From Gammaproteobacteria bacterium (lineage in GTDB: Bacteria; Pseudomonadota; Gammaproteobacteria; Steroidobacterales; Steroidobacteraceae): DNA of 64,000 bases. Positions 39,988-49,575 of the stretch are shown piece by piece. Under the pieces are notes generated by a model. That model worked only from the letters and a program-made list of their open reading frames with translations, searched no databases and was not told the DNA's origin. The DNA lies in contig DAIDHD010000051.1 in NCBI GenBank assembly GCA_027459765.1, positions 1 through 64,000 of the forward strand, written 5' to 3'. The stretch's first letter is position 1. Each line of letters begins with the position of its first letter. The translations under genes were made by a program, and so were the position numbers.

Positions 39988-40139
39988 GGGACACCTCTCA
40001 AGAGGGATCGGTTCGAAACCGGGAATTCTCCCCCCAAGCGCGGCCGGACACCATAGACGCGCGCGCTCCGGCAATAGAACTTGGTTATGAGGGGCAGCCG
40101 GGGGGTTATATCCGCGCGCTGGACGCCCGACCGGGTCCC

Positions 40140-40194
40140 GACCGCCCGGCCCGACCGCTCGGCCTAGACCGCCCGGCCTAGACCGCCCGGCCAC
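40140..40194. repeat. Short tandem repeat, 14-bp unit, about four copies
   Basis: Imperfect copies of GACCGCCCGGCCTA start at 40140 (13 bp), 40153, 40167 and 40181, in the 218-base gap between the GGDEF-EAL gene and cysK. No coding potential was seen. The rest of the gap contains nothing recognisable. Confidence 0.75.
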
Positions 40195-40205
40195 CCGCCG
40201 CGCGG

Positions 40206-42647
40206 TCAGGCGGGGTTGGGCACCACGGTCAGCAGCTGCGGCCGGCCGACCACGAAACCCTGGGCGAAGTCGATCCCCATGCCCTTGACCGTATCCAGCG
40301 ACTGCTGATCCTCGACCTGCTCGGCGACGATGCGAAAGTGAAGGCTGCGCGACAACTCGATCATGGCCGACACCATGGCCTGATTGACCGAGTCGCCGGC
40401 CAGATTGCGTATGAAGGAGCCGTCGATCTTCAGATAGTCCATGGGCAGCGTCCGCAGCGTCGACAGCGAGGAGACTCCGCTGCCGAAGTCGTCGAGCGCG
40501 AACTCGCAGCCCATGCCGTGCAGGACGCCGATGAAGCGGCGAGCCTGGTCCAGATTGGCCACCACCGAACTCTCCGTGACCTCGAAGCAGATGTCGGCCG
40601 GATTTGCGCCGGTGTGATCGAAACACTCCACGACGAATTCCAGGAAACCGGCGTCCGCGAGCGTCTGACCGGCGATGTTGATCGCGACGCTGCGCCCGGC
40701 AGGCACCTTCAAACCGCCGCGCCCGAGCGCCGACAGTACCGCCTGCACGACCCAGCGGTCGACGTGCGGCATGAGCCGGTAGCGCTCGGCGGCGCGGATG
40801 AAGTCGCTGGGCGTCGCACCCGGCTGGCCGGCGTCACCCGCCAGCCGCACGAACACCTCGAGGGCCGGTCCGCTCACGCCGCCGATGCGGGTGTGCACGA
40901 TCGGCTGATAGTAGAGTTCGAAGCGATTGTCCTTGAGCGCGTTCTGCAGCCTCTGCAGCCAGTGGATCTCGCCACTGTGCCGCGCGCTCGCCTCTTCGCG
41001 TGCCGAGTAGACGTGCACGCGCACGCCGCCCTGCTTCTTGGCCACGTAGCACGCGGAATCCGCCGCGCTCATGATGTCCTCGATCGAGCCACCGCCGCGC
41101 CCGATCTCCACGAGCCCGATGCTCACGCCGACGTTGAAGATCTTGTCCTTCCACAGGAAGCGGTAGTCCTGCACCGCACGAACGACGTCGTCGGCGATCT
41201 GGCGCGCCTTTTCGAGCGGACAGCCGACCAGCAGCATGGCGAACTCGTCGCCGCCGATGCGCCCGACGGTGTCGGAGTCGCGCACCGCTTCCTTGATGAT
41301 GGAGGCGACCTCCCGGAGCATGTTGTCGCCCGCCGTGTGACCGCAGGTGTCGTTCACCACCTTGAATCGGTCGAGGTCCAGGTAGCAGAGCGCGTGGGTC
41401 GACCCGGCGGTCTGCGCCGAATCGAGCGCCTCGCGCAGGCGGCGCTCGAATTCGCGCCGGTTGACGAGTCCGGTGAGCGCATCGTGGCTGGCCTGATAGC
41501 TCATTTGCCGGGTGAGGCCGCGCAGTTCGCTGGAGTCGTGCAGCACCAGGACCAGTCCGAGTATTTCACGGCCCTCGGCCTTGAGCGGTGTGACGCTGAG
41601 CTCCACCGAGCGTTCCGGCGCGCCGCTGGCCGGCACGAGCACCGAACGGCGCCCGATCGTCACCCGTCCGCCCGCGGCGAGCGCCTTACGCACCGGATCG
41701 CCGAGCGACCGGCGGTCGGACTCGTCGACGAGCGCCGCGACCTCCGCGAAGCTCCTGCCGAGCACGCGCTCCGCAGGCTGCCCGAGCAGCGCCTCGGCCG
41801 ACTGGTTGAGGTAATCGACCCGCCCCTCCGGATCGACGGTGATGACGCTCTCCGCCATGGCATCGAGGGTCGCGAGTGCGCGCGACCGGCCGACTCCGGT
41901 CGGCGGTGCTGCGGCCCCCGCCGGCAGCATCTCCAGCGCGGTGAGCAGCAGTGCCGGCTCCTCGGCACTGTCGATGTGCACCCCCGTCAGTTCGACCCGG
42001 CTGACCTCGCCGTGTGCACCTGCGAGTTCCACCTCGTAGCGCTCGGCCGCCGGCTCGCCGGCCAGCCGGCGGCGCGTGTTGAGTTCGACCAGTTCGGCGT
42101 ATTCCGGCACGACGAACTCGGCCAGCGAGCGGCCGATCACCCGATCGGCCGGCAGGCCGAGCAGCGCCAGGAAGCGGGAGTTGGCGAACAGGATGACGTC
42201 GCGGTGAACCAGCACGGCCTCGTGCACGGATTCCACCAGCCGCTGGAACAGCATTTCACGGTCGTGCAGGCGCGCGCCGCGGCGCTCCAGATCCTCGAGA
42301 AGGCGGTTCACCGCCGTGCCGAGCTGGCCGATGGCTTCGGGCCGGCCCTCAACGCCGATACGCTGCGCCGCTCCCGCCTCGCGCGTGAGCCTCCAGACCT
42401 GTTCCGCGAAATCCACCACCGCCCGCTCGTGCCGCTGCTTGCGAACGTAGAGCACGGCGACGCTCATCGCGAGCAATGCGGACAGCGAGAACCAGAAAGC
42501 GACGGAGGACAAGATCAACTCGGACCTCGATGGCGATTCATGCCGGCGCTTCGTATCGTTGGAATCCCCGGGCGTACCGCACGCGCCGCGCCGCCGTTCG
42601 TGACAGAATAGCGCATGGGACTCGTCCCGCCCCCGCAAATTGACCAT
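40206..42647 (-). CDS. PAS-GGDEF-EAL membrane protein, cyclic-di-GMP turnover
   Basis: Predicted membrane-bound bifunctional c-di-GMP enzyme. One N-terminal helix ([20 protein letters not shown]) is followed by a HAMP-like segment, two PAS domains (about 130-260 and 265-380), a GGDEF domain with [10 protein letters not shown] and an RxxD inhibitory site (RDSD), and a C-terminal EAL domain. The EAL signature reads EVFVRL, keeping the catalytic Glu but not Ala-Leu; the other metal and general-base blocks ([30 protein letters not shown]) are intact. 813 aa from ATG 42647; a TTG at 42518 with a GAGGT ribosome site may be the real start. Confidence 0.9.
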   Translation of the reverse strand: MVNLRGRDESHALFCHERRRGACGTPGDSNDTKRRHESPSRSELILSSVAFWFSLSALLAMSVAVLYVRKQRHERAVVDFAEQVWRLTREAGAAQRIGVEGRPEAIGQLGTAVNRLLEDLERRGARLHDREMLFQRLVESVHEAVLVHRDVILFANSRFLALLGLPADRVIGRSLAEFVVPEYAELVELNTRRRLAGEPAAERYEVELAGAHGEVSRVELTGVHIDSAEEPALLLTALEMLPAGAAAPPTGVGRSRALATLDAMAESVITVDPEGRVDYLNQSAEALLGQPAERVLGRSFAEVAALVDESDRRSLGDPVRKALAAGGRVTIGRRSVLVPASGAPERSVELSVTPLKAEGREILGLVLVLHDSSELRGLTRQMSYQASHDALTGLVNRREFERRLREALDSAQTAGSTHALCYLDLDRFKVVNDTCGHTAGDNMLREVASIIKEAVRDSDTVGRIGGDEFAMLLVGCPLEKARQIADDVVRAVQDYRFLWKDKIFNVGVSIGLVEIGRGGGSIEDIMSAADSACYVAKKQGGVRVHVYSAREEASARHSGEIHWLQRLQNALKDNRFELYYQPIVHTRIGGVSGPALEVFVRLAGDAGQPGATPSDFIRAAERYRLMPHVDRWVVQAVLSALGRGGLKVPAGRSVAINIAGQTLADAGFLEFVVECFDHTGANPADICFEVTESSVVANLDQARRFIGVLHGMGCEFALDDFGSGVSSLSTLRTLPMDYLKIDGSFIRNLAGDSVNQAMVSAMIELSRSLHFRIVAEQVEDQQSLDTVKGMGIDFAQGFVVGRPQLLTVVPNPA

Positions 42648-42703
42648 AATGACGGGCAATGACACGCCGTAAACGACCCGCGCTCGACTGAAGAACACTC
42701 ACC

Positions 42704-43354
42704 ATGGACACTCTTTTCGCACGTCGACAGATGGTCGACCAGCAAGTGAGGACCTGGGAGGTCCTCGATCCACGCGTACTCGACGCCTTCGCGGCGGTGC
42801 CGCGCGAAGCGTTCGTGCCATCCGGCTATCGCGAACTGGCGTTCGCGGACTCGGAGATTCCGATCGGCCACGGGCAGAAGCTGCTCGCGCCGAAGATCCA
42901 GGGCCGGATACTCCAGGCGCTCGAACCGGGACGCGACGAACGCGCGCTGGAGGTGGGCACCGGTACCGGGTATCTCGCCGCGCTGCTCGGCTTGCTGGCC
43001 GCCCGGACCCGCTCGCTCGAGATACACCCGGAACTCGCGCAGATTGCCGCCGTCAATCTCGCTGCGGTTCCCGAGGCGCGCGTGGAGGTGGAAACCCGCG
43101 ACGCGTTCGCCGGGGAGGCGCTCGGCGAGTACGACGTGATCGCCGTCACCGGCTCGTTGCCGGTCTACGACGACCGCTTCGAGCGGGCGCTGGCCGTCGG
43201 TGGCCGGCTCTTCGTGGTGGTGGGCGCCGGCCCGGCGATGGATGCCATGCGCGTGCGCCGTGTCACCGCGAACGAGTGGGTTCGGGAGAGCCTGTTCGAG
43301 ACTCGCATGGATCCGCTGATCAATGCGCGGCCCGCGCCGCGCTTCGTGTTCTGA
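42704..43354 (+). CDS. Pcm-like methyltransferase (protein-L-isoaspartate O-methyltransferase family)
   Basis: SAM-dependent methyltransferase of the Pcm family, 216 aa. Motif I is ALEVGTGTGYLAALLG, preceded by VPREAFVPSGYRELAFAD. The isoaspartate-binding segment of true Pcm (GQTISQP) is replaced by GHGQKLLAPKIQ, losing the Ser and the Gln-Pro, so repair activity on isoaspartate is doubtful. ATG 42704. It is divergent from the GGDEF-EAL gene and followed by a rhodanese gene after 24 bases, an arrangement seen upstream of tolC or waaA in gammaproteobacteria (family knowledge). Confidence 0.85.
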   Translation: MDTLFARRQMVDQQVRTWEVLDPRVLDAFAAVPREAFVPSGYRELAFADSEIPIGHGQKLLAPKIQGRILQALEPGRDERALEVGTGTGYLAALLGLLAARTRSLEIHPELAQIAAVNLAAVPEARVEVETRDAFAGEALGEYDVIAVTGSLPVYDDRFERALAVGGRLFVVVGAGPAMDAMRVRRVTANEWVRESLFETRMDPLINARPAPRFVF

Positions 43355-43378
43355 AGCGACGAACGGACGGTACGCACG

Positions 43379-43702
43379 GTGATAAAGGAATTGAGCCCGC
43401 GCGAATTCGTCGCCAAGCGCGCCACCGGAGCCGCGATGACGCTCCTCGATGTGCGCGAGGAGTGGGAGGTCGAGCTCGCGCCCGTCCCCTCGCCGCTGGT
43501 GCACATTCCCATGGGCAAGGTCCCGGAACGGCTCGGCGAGCTCGATCCCGCGACGCCCACCGTGGTCGTTTGCCGCTCCGGCGCACGCAGCCGGCAAGTG
43601 GCGCACTATCTGGCCGAACGCGGCTTCGCCGAGGTCTACAACCTCGCCGGCGGCATCCTCGCCTGGTCTCGCGATCTGGATCCGAGCATACCGCAGTACT
43701 GA
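43379..43702 (+). CDS. Single-domain rhodanese (sulfurtransferase)
   Basis: Stand-alone rhodanese of 107 aa, probably cytoplasmic. The active-site loop is VCRSGARSRQVAHYL, with Cys in the CRSGxRS form, and LLDVREEWEVELAP is the CH2A-like block. It starts with a GTG. The physiological sulfur acceptor is unknown. It follows the Pcm-like gene and converges on waaA; tolC, frequent at this point in relatives, is absent. Confidence 0.9.
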   Translation: MIKELSPREFVAKRATGAAMTLLDVREEWEVELAPVPSPLVHIPMGKVPERLGELDPATPTVVVCRSGARSRQVAHYLAERGFAEVYNLAGGILAWSRDLDPSIPQY

Positions 43703-43733
43703 GCGTCCGCCGTAGCGAGCGTCCGCCCCGCGC

Positions 43734-45002
43734 TCAGCCGTCGGCCAGGAGCGGTTCGACGATGGCGAGCAGGCGCTCGAGCGCGCCGCGGTTTGCGTCG
43801 ATCACGTCGCGCGCCGCTCGACCGCGGGCCAGACGCAGCGCCGGATCCTCGAACCAGGCGCGCACCCTGGACGCGAGCTCGGCGGCGTCGCCGACCTGAA
43901 CGCCGCCCCCCACCTCCAGAAGACGGCGTGCGACCTCGGCCGCGTTGGCGGTGAAGGGCCCGGTGATCACAGGCACGCCCAGCGCGGCCGGTTCCAGCAG
44001 ATTGTGTCCGCCGATCGGCACCAGCGTACCGCCGACGAAGGCGACGTCTGCGGCCGCGTAGAGGCTTGCAAGCTCGCCCACCGTGTCCACCAGCAGGACC
44101 GCGGTGTCCGGGGACACCGGCTCGCCGGCGCTGCGGCGCTGGTAGCGCATCCCGCGCCGCGCGAGCAGGTCGGATACGACGGGGAAACGTGGCGGATGGC
44201 GCGGCACGAGCAGCAATAGCAAGTCGGGCTGCCGCTCGCGCAGTGCCGCGTGTGCATCGAGGACGGCATCCTCCTCCCCGGCATGAGTGCTGCCGGCGAT
44301 CCAGACCGGCCGCCCGGGCCACAGTTCGGCGCGCAGCCGCGCTCCAGCCAGAAGGTTCCCGGTTTGCGGCTCGACGTCGAACTTCAGATTGCCGGTCACG
44401 CTCACGCGGCTTGGATCGGCGCCCGCGGCGACGAAGCGTCCGGCGTCGGCGTCGGTCTGAGCGGCAATGGCATTCGCCGCGGCGAGCGCGGGCCTGAACC
44501 ACCCCGCGAAGCGCCGGTAGCGTCCCACCGAGGCCGGCGACAGGCGCGCGCTCGCGAGCACGACCGGCACGCCGCGCCGCCCGCAGGCGCGGTACAGGTT
44601 GGGCCACAATTCGGTTTCCAGCACCAGCGCCACCCGCGGCGCGAGGCGATCGAGAAGGCGCCGCATGGCGCCCGGCGTGTCGAACGGCAGATAGCGCACG
44701 TCGACGCCGTCGCCGAAGAGCTGCTGCGCGCGCGCTCGACCGGTGACCGTCGCGGTGGTGATCGCGAAGGGCAACCCCGGGTGTCGTGATCGCAAACGGC
44801 GCACCAGTGGTGCCGCGGCATTCATTTCGCCGAGCGACACGGCGTGTAACCAGATCGCTCCCGATCGCGGCAGCGCGGGTCCGAATCCCAGTCGCTCGGC
44901 AAGATGGCGCCGATAACCCGGTTCGCGGATGCCCCTCCACAGCAGGACCGCCAGCGCCAGCGGCAGCGCCAGGCGCGTGAGTACGTCGTAAAGGCGGCGC
45001 AT
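43734..45002 (-). CDS. waaA: 3-deoxy-D-manno-octulosonic acid transferase (Kdo transferase)
   Basis: GT30 glycosyltransferase that adds Kdo to lipid IVA. An N-terminal membrane-anchoring helix (LTRLALPLALAVLLW) precedes the catalytic block WLHAVSLGEMNAAAPLVRRL, where Glu is the general base; VLETELWPNLYRAC and FVGGTLVPIGGHNLLEPAAL are the CMP-Kdo site. 422 aa, as in E. coli (425). Its ATG shares a base with the Kdo kinase stop (TGATG). One or two Kdo residues cannot be read from the sequence; the linked kinase favours one. Confidence 0.96.
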   Translation of the reverse strand: MRRLYDVLTRLALPLALAVLLWRGIREPGYRRHLAERLGFGPALPRSGAIWLHAVSLGEMNAAAPLVRRLRSRHPGLPFAITTATVTGRARAQQLFGDGVDVRYLPFDTPGAMRRLLDRLAPRVALVLETELWPNLYRACGRRGVPVVLASARLSPASVGRYRRFAGWFRPALAAANAIAAQTDADAGRFVAAGADPSRVSVTGNLKFDVEPQTGNLLAGARLRAELWPGRPVWIAGSTHAGEEDAVLDAHAALRERQPDLLLLLVPRHPPRFPVVSDLLARRGMRYQRRSAGEPVSPDTAVLLVDTVGELASLYAAADVAFVGGTLVPIGGHNLLEPAALGVPVITGPFTANAAEVARRLLEVGGGVQVGDAAELASRVRAWFEDPALRLARGRAARDVIDANRGALERLLAIVEPLLADG

Positions 45003-45757
45003 CAGCGTCGTGCCCCCGTCCCGGCCCCGACGGACGCGCGGTAGCCCGCCAGCAATTCGCGCCAGGCGCCGTCGGCGTACCGTCCGGCAGGCAGCGGTGC
45101 GGCCACCTTGGCGAGCGAGCGCCGCAGGCGCTCGAGATTGCCGGCGGCGAAGCCGTCGCCGGTACGCAGCCGGCTGCGGTCGAAGTCGATGACGCTCACG
45201 CGCCCGGCGGCGTCGAGCAGCACGTTGTGGGCATTGAGATCGGCGTGGTCGGCGCCGGCGGCGTGCAACCTCGCTATCGCGGCACCGATCGCGCGCCACG
45301 CCGCGCCGTCGAGCGCCCCCTCGGCGAGCCACGCCGACAGCGGCCGTGCGCCCGGGATCCGCCGTGTCAGCAGATCGCACCCGTAGCTCGGTCCCTGCCG
45401 CACGTAGCCGGCGGCGATCGGTTCGGGCACCGGCAACCCGCGGGAATGGAGGTGCGCGAGCAGGTGGTACTCCGCGAACGAGCGCACTCGCGACTCGCCC
45501 ATCCAGAGGTAGCGATCGGCACTCAAGCGCGCCGCCATGCCGCCGCGGCGGTAGTGGCGCAGCACCCAGCCACCGCCCTCGCCCACGAACCAGGCCGCAC
45601 CCCGCCCGGCACCTGCCGGCTCGAGCTGTCCGCGTACCCGCCAGTGGCCGGGATCGAGCAATGCCGCTCCCGCCGCGACCGCCTCGTCGCCGGCGGACGC
45701 GGCGATCAGCATGGCCCCGGCCGCGGTGGCGATGCGCAAGCCGTCGTCCTTCGTCAT
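45002..45757 (-). CDS. kdkA: 3-deoxy-D-manno-octulosonic acid kinase
   Basis: Phosphorylates Kdo of the LPS inner core with ATP. The kinase-like fold shows GWVLRHYRRGGMAARLSADR (nucleotide Lys/Arg region), the catalytic loop HADLNAHNVLLD, and the metal-binding IDFDRSR. These match the KdkA/WaaP family. 251 aa. ATG 45757 gives MTKDDGLRIATAAGAMLI; the open frame continues upstream but is antisense to the glycosyltransferase. It is immediately upstream of waaA and divergent from a heptosyltransferase-like gene. Confidence 0.9.
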   Translation of the reverse strand: MTKDDGLRIATAAGAMLIAASAGDEAVAAGAALLDPGHWRVRGQLEPAGAGRGAAWFVGEGGGWVLRHYRRGGMAARLSADRYLWMGESRVRSFAEYHLLAHLHSRGLPVPEPIAAGYVRQGPSYGCDLLTRRIPGARPLSAWLAEGALDGAAWRAIGAAIARLHAAGADHADLNAHNVLLDAAGRVSVIDFDRSRLRTGDGFAAGNLERLRRSLAKVAAPLPAGRYADGAWRELLAGYRASVGAGTGARR

Positions 45758-45806
45758 ACTCGCGCCCGCGACCTCACCAAGAACCGCACCAGGATCCATT
45801 GCAACG

Positions 45807-46877
45807 ATGATCGATTCCGCCAAAGCGCCGCACCGCGTGTGCCTGCTCCGGCTATCGGCCATCGGCGACACGTGCCACGCGCTGGCGGCTCTGCGCGCGC
45901 TCCAGGCGTCGTGGCCGCAGACTCGCTTCACCTGGATCATCGGCCGCGTCGAGGCCAAACTGATGAGCGCTCTCGCGCCGGAGGTGGAGTTTATCACCTT
46001 CGACAAGCGCTCCACCGTCGCCGAGCTCGCCCGCCTGCGCCGCACGCTGGCGACGGAGCGGTTCGATCTGCTGTTGCACATGCAGCTCGCGCTGCGCGCG
46101 AGCCTCGCGAGCGCGCTGGTGCGCGCATCCCGCAAGCTGGGCTACGACCGCGCACGCGCACGCGAACTGCAATGGGCGTTCACGAACGAACGCATCGCGC
46201 CGGCGGCGCGCGAACACGTCCTCGACGCCTTGCTCGGCTTCGTGCGCGCCTGCGGGATCGCGCCGCCACCGCCGTCGTGGCGCATCGTACTGCCACCGGC
46301 GGCGCGCGCCTACGCGGACGCACTGGTGGGCGACGGCAGGCCGACCCTGGTCATCAGTCCCTGCTCCAGCCACTCCGCACGAAACTGGCGGCCGGAGCGG
46401 TACGCCGCAATCGCGGCGCACGCGGTGCGGGAACACCGCATGCGGGTGGTGCTGGCGGGCGGACCGAGCGAAATCGAGCGGCGCATGCGCGATGCGATCC
46501 TGGCGGCAACCGACGTTCCCGTCGTCGATCAGGTCGGCAAGGACACTCTGCCCGAACTGCTCGCGCTGCTGGCACGCGCCACGGTGCTGCTGTCGCCCGA
46601 CGCGGGGCCCGCGCACATGGCAACCATGGTGGGAACTCCGGTCATTGGGCTCTACGCGGCCACCAATCCGCAACGCAGCGGGCCGTACTACAGCCGCCAC
46701 TGGTGCGTCGATCGTTACGACGCGGCGGCGCGCCGCTATCGCGGCCGGCCGGCCGCCGAACTGCCTTGGACCACGAAGATCGAGCCGCCCGGAGTGATGG
46801 ACCTGATCGAGGTCGAGGCCGTGCGCGAGCGTCTCGACTCGCTGCTGGCCGCCGGCGCGGCGCGCACGCCCGCCTGA
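45807..46877 (+). CDS. Family 9 glycosyltransferase (heptosyltransferase-like)
   Basis: ADP-heptose:LPS heptosyltransferase-family protein (GT9). The N-terminal block is VCLLRLSAIGDTCHALAALR, and the donor site is VVLAGGPSEIE with LLSPDAGPAHMATMVGTPVI. 356 aa. WaaC and WaaF cannot be told apart from the sequence alone; proximity to waaA and kdkA suggests an inner-core sugar. ATG 45807 is 49 bases from the divergent kinase start, leaving little promoter space. It converges on the TAXI gene with nine bases between. Confidence 0.9.
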   Translation: MIDSAKAPHRVCLLRLSAIGDTCHALAALRALQASWPQTRFTWIIGRVEAKLMSALAPEVEFITFDKRSTVAELARLRRTLATERFDLLLHMQLALRASLASALVRASRKLGYDRARARELQWAFTNERIAPAAREHVLDALLGFVRACGIAPPPPSWRIVLPPAARAYADALVGDGRPTLVISPCSSHSARNWRPERYAAIAAHAVREHRMRVVLAGGPSEIERRMRDAILAATDVPVVDQVGKDTLPELLALLARATVLLSPDAGPAHMATMVGTPVIGLYAATNPQRSGPYYSRHWCVDRYDAAARRYRGRPAAELPWTTKIEPPGVMDLIEVEAVRERLDSLLAAGAARTPA

Positions 46878-46886
46878 GCGACGCCT

Positions 46887-48296
46887 TCAGTGGCCTTCGG
46901 TGCGCGCGAGATTCTCGCGCACGAAATTGAGGTGCTGACGCAGCACGTACACCTGATCCGCGTGCGACCCGGGAATCCTGAGCGCAATCACCGATTTCTC
47001 GATGTGCTCCAGGCGCGCGAGCAGCGCGCGCCGCTGCGCCGCAGACAACTCCTCCAGCGACTCGCGCTCCAGCGCCATCAACTGCTTGTAACGGCGGCTG
47101 ATGCGCGTCTTCAGATACCAATTGTAGATCTCGGGCAGATAGCGCAGCGCGGGGATGACGACCAGCAGGATCGGTACCACCAGCACGACCATGCGGTCGA
47201 CCAGGCTAGCCAGCCAGAACGGTAGGTGCCGATACGCGAGGCTCTTGCCCGACTTGTAGTAGCGCGCCGCATCGGCGCTGATCGGCAGGTCGTGCAGCCG
47301 GTCGGTGGGAAATTCGCCCGCCGACTGCAGCAACGTCGCGCCGCCGTTGACCTGGCCCGCCGCGTCGAGCAGCAGATCCGACAGCGCCGGGTGCAGCGTG
47401 GACCGCGCCACCAGCTCGACCGTGGGCGCGAGCAGCGTCACCGGCGCGGCCGGCAGGTTCTCGCCGAGGTCGAACACGCCGGCCGGGAGATCGAGCCGGC
47501 TCAGGTAGCGGAACCTGCGCACGTACGCGTCGGCCTGGGAGAACTCGAACAACTGAATGCCGGGCGCGTGCAACATCTCGCGGATGGTCGTCGGCGAGGC
47601 CGAATCGCCGCTCATGAAGATCGCGTCGACCCGCTGCGCCAGCAATGCCTTGCGCGCCGCCTCGCCCTCGAGATCGACGAGCCGCGTCGGCCCGCCCTCG
47701 ACGATCTCGTTGGCCTTGAGCAGCACCAGCGCGAGCGCGCGCGTGCCGCTGCCGGGCGGACCGATGGCGATACGCTGGCCCGCGAGCTGCGAGAGACGGC
47801 TGATCGGACGATCGGCGCGATAGAAGATCGTGAGCGGCTGGTAGAAGATGCTGCCGAGCGAGGTCAGATTGCTGGTGTCGACGCCGGCCGAGTCGGCGGT
47901 CCCCGCCTGCACGAACGCGACGTCGACGGCGGAGCCGCGCGCGGCGAGCCGGGAAAGGTTCTCCACCGACCCGGCTGTGTTGACCACCGTGACCGTGACG
48001 CCGGCGCGCGCCAGCGCCTTTTCGTAGGCGCGCGCCACGGTTTCGAACCGGCTGCCGGGCGGTCCGGCCGCCAGCGTGAGATGGCGAGGCGGCCCCTCCA
48101 TGACGAAGCGTGCCGCCACCAGCAGCGCAATCGCGGCGAGGACGACGGTGACCACGAAGCCGCGCGGCACTTCCCGCCAGGCGGCCGCCAACCGCGAGGC
48201 GCGCACGCCACCGCCGGCGGCGCCACGATCGCCGGCGCTCTCGCCGCCGCCGTCACCGCCGCCGCCGTCACGGAGTCCGCGCCCGCCCTGCCACAT
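46887..48296 (-). CDS. TAXI-family solute-binding receptor with membrane C-terminus
   Basis: TRAP-transporter TAXI-type receptor fused to membrane segments. A first helix (GFVVTVVLAAIALLVAARF) is followed by the TAXI domain (LTLAAGPPGSRFETVARAYE, VDVAFVQAGTADSAGV, IAIGPPGSGTRALALVLL) and a second, C-terminal helix (VVLVVPILLVVIPALRYLPE) with a helical, charged tail. 469 aa. No DctM/DctQ-type permease is nearby, so this is not a complete transporter. It may be a sensor. The Gly-rich N-terminus (MWQGGRGLRDGGGG) is poorly defined and the start uncertain. Confidence 0.85.
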   Translation of the reverse strand: MWQGGRGLRDGGGGDGGGESAGDRGAAGGGVRASRLAAAWREVPRGFVVTVVLAAIALLVAARFVMEGPPRHLTLAAGPPGSRFETVARAYEKALARAGVTVTVVNTAGSVENLSRLAARGSAVDVAFVQAGTADSAGVDTSNLTSLGSIFYQPLTIFYRADRPISRLSQLAGQRIAIGPPGSGTRALALVLLKANEIVEGGPTRLVDLEGEAARKALLAQRVDAIFMSGDSASPTTIREMLHAPGIQLFEFSQADAYVRRFRYLSRLDLPAGVFDLGENLPAAPVTLLAPTVELVARSTLHPALSDLLLDAAGQVNGGATLLQSAGEFPTDRLHDLPISADAARYYKSGKSLAYRHLPFWLASLVDRMVVLVVPILLVVIPALRYLPEIYNWYLKTRISRRYKQLMALERESLEELSAAQRRALLARLEHIEKSVIALRIPGSHADQVYVLRQHLNFVRENLARTEGH

Positions 48297-48350
48297 GGGA
48301 GGAGTATCCCACGGCTCGCGGGCGCCGCGCGCCTTCGCTACCATCCGCTG

Positions 48351-49565
48351 ATGGAACGCGCGCCGACTGCACGCCGACCCGAAGCGCATGGCGACCGCAC
48401 TCGCGCACCGGCGCGCGCCTGCTTGTCGGCGCTGCTGGTCGCGTGCGCCCTGGCCGGCGTGCAGGGATGCTCGCTGCTGTCCATAAAGTCTCCCGAGGTG
48501 CCTCTGGCGCCGGAGGAAGTCACCATGCGCGCGTTGACACGCGACCTCGCCGCCGAGTTCACGACGCGGCTCGACCGGCTGGCGGCGGATCCCGGGGCGT
48601 CCGCCGCCGATGCCGCGACCCGCGAGGCGGTGCTGCGCTTCCGGCTCGGCGTGGTCGCGGAGCTCACGCGTGCGTCCACGGGCCTCTCGCCGCGCGTGAG
48701 CCTGCTGGATACCTGGGCTTTCGCTGAACAATTGCGCGCCTGGCTCGGCGAGGGCGACGAGGCGCAACAGCTGGGTCCGGCGCAGGCGGCGGCGCGGGCG
48801 CTGGCGGCGGACCTCGCGGACGGCGCCGAGTCGGTGGCGCGCCGGACGGCCGGCGCCCAATTCATGAGCTATCGGACCTTCGTGCGTGACTACGTGCGCC
48901 AGCACCCGCTCACCGGCCCGCCCTTCGCGCGCGACTCCGTGCTCGCGGCCTGGTCGGCGCGCGCCGGAAGGGTCGATCCGCTGCGCGCCGACGGCACCGT
49001 GGCACAGGCTCTCGGCGACGTATCCGACCGCATGCGCATCTACGGCGAGCGCGTGCCCAAGATGGGCCTGTGGGAGGCCGAACTCGCGCTCGACCGGGCC
49101 GGTGTCGATGGCGGCACCTACCGCGAGGCGCTCTCCAAGGTCGATGCCGAGCTCGCCCACATCTCCACGCTGGCCGACACGAGTCCCGCGCTGGTACGTG
49201 AGGCCGTCGGCAATCTCCGGGCCAGCCTGCGCGAGACGGCGGATCGGCTGGACGCGGCGTGGGCGCATTCGCTGGTCGCGCTGCGCGAAGAGCGCGAGGC
49301 CCTGAACACCGAGGTCGGCGCGCAGCGCCGCGAACTCACCTCGAGCTTCGACGAACAGCGCGCCAAGATCAGCAGCGACGCCGCACGCATCGCGGAGCGC
49401 GCGGTGGACGTTTCCTGGCGCGAGCTCAAGTCACTGGTGCGCGAGGCAATGGCGCTGGCGATCCTCGCCATGGTGCTCGCATTCGGAATGCCGTTCGCCG
49501 CCGGATACTGGGTGGGGAGGCGCCGTGCCGCCGCGTCGCTGCCGCCGGAGGGCCGGACCGGTTAG
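48351..49565 (+). CDS. Lipoprotein with coiled-coil and C-terminal membrane anchor, unknown function
   Basis: Unrecognised 404-aa protein. It has a signal peptide with lipobox LAGVQGC (Cys near residue 40), then a mostly helical domain (60-330) with a charged coiled-coil stretch, EEREALNTEVGAQRRELTSS, and a C-terminal membrane helix (AMALAILAMVLAFGMPFAAG). Lipid attachment plus a second anchor would tie both ends to membranes. It is divergent from the TAXI gene with 54 bases between, and its stop is 11 bases before a DUF6165 gene. The domain RMRIYGERVPKMGLWEAELAL is the most conserved-looking part. Function unknown. Confidence 0.75.
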   Translation: MERAPTARRPEAHGDRTRAPARACLSALLVACALAGVQGCSLLSIKSPEVPLAPEEVTMRALTRDLAAEFTTRLDRLAADPGASAADAATREAVLRFRLGVVAELTRASTGLSPRVSLLDTWAFAEQLRAWLGEGDEAQQLGPAQAAARALAADLADGAESVARRTAGAQFMSYRTFVRDYVRQHPLTGPPFARDSVLAAWSARAGRVDPLRADGTVAQALGDVSDRMRIYGERVPKMGLWEAELALDRAGVDGGTYREALSKVDAELAHISTLADTSPALVREAVGNLRASLRETADRLDAAWAHSLVALREEREALNTEVGAQRRELTSSFDEQRAKISSDAARIAERAVDVSWRELKSLVREAMALAILAMVLAFGMPFAAGYWVGRRRAAASLPPEGRTG

Positions 49566-49568
49566 AAT
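49563..49568 (+). promoter_or_regulatory. -10-like box before the DUF6165 gene
   Basis: TAGAAT followed by CCGGGCC lies seven bases before the start codon and overlaps the stop codon of the preceding gene. If used it gives a nearly leaderless message. No -35 is visible. Confidence 0.3.
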
Positions 49569-49575
49569 CCGGGCC

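Noticed and set aside
40141..40200. Tandem repeats as a possible CRISPR array.
   Set aside because: The 14-bp units are adjacent, with no unique spacers and no cas genes nearby.
46887..48296. Complete TRAP-TAXI transporter.
   Set aside because: Only the receptor is present; no DctM/DctQ-like permease gene lies on either side.
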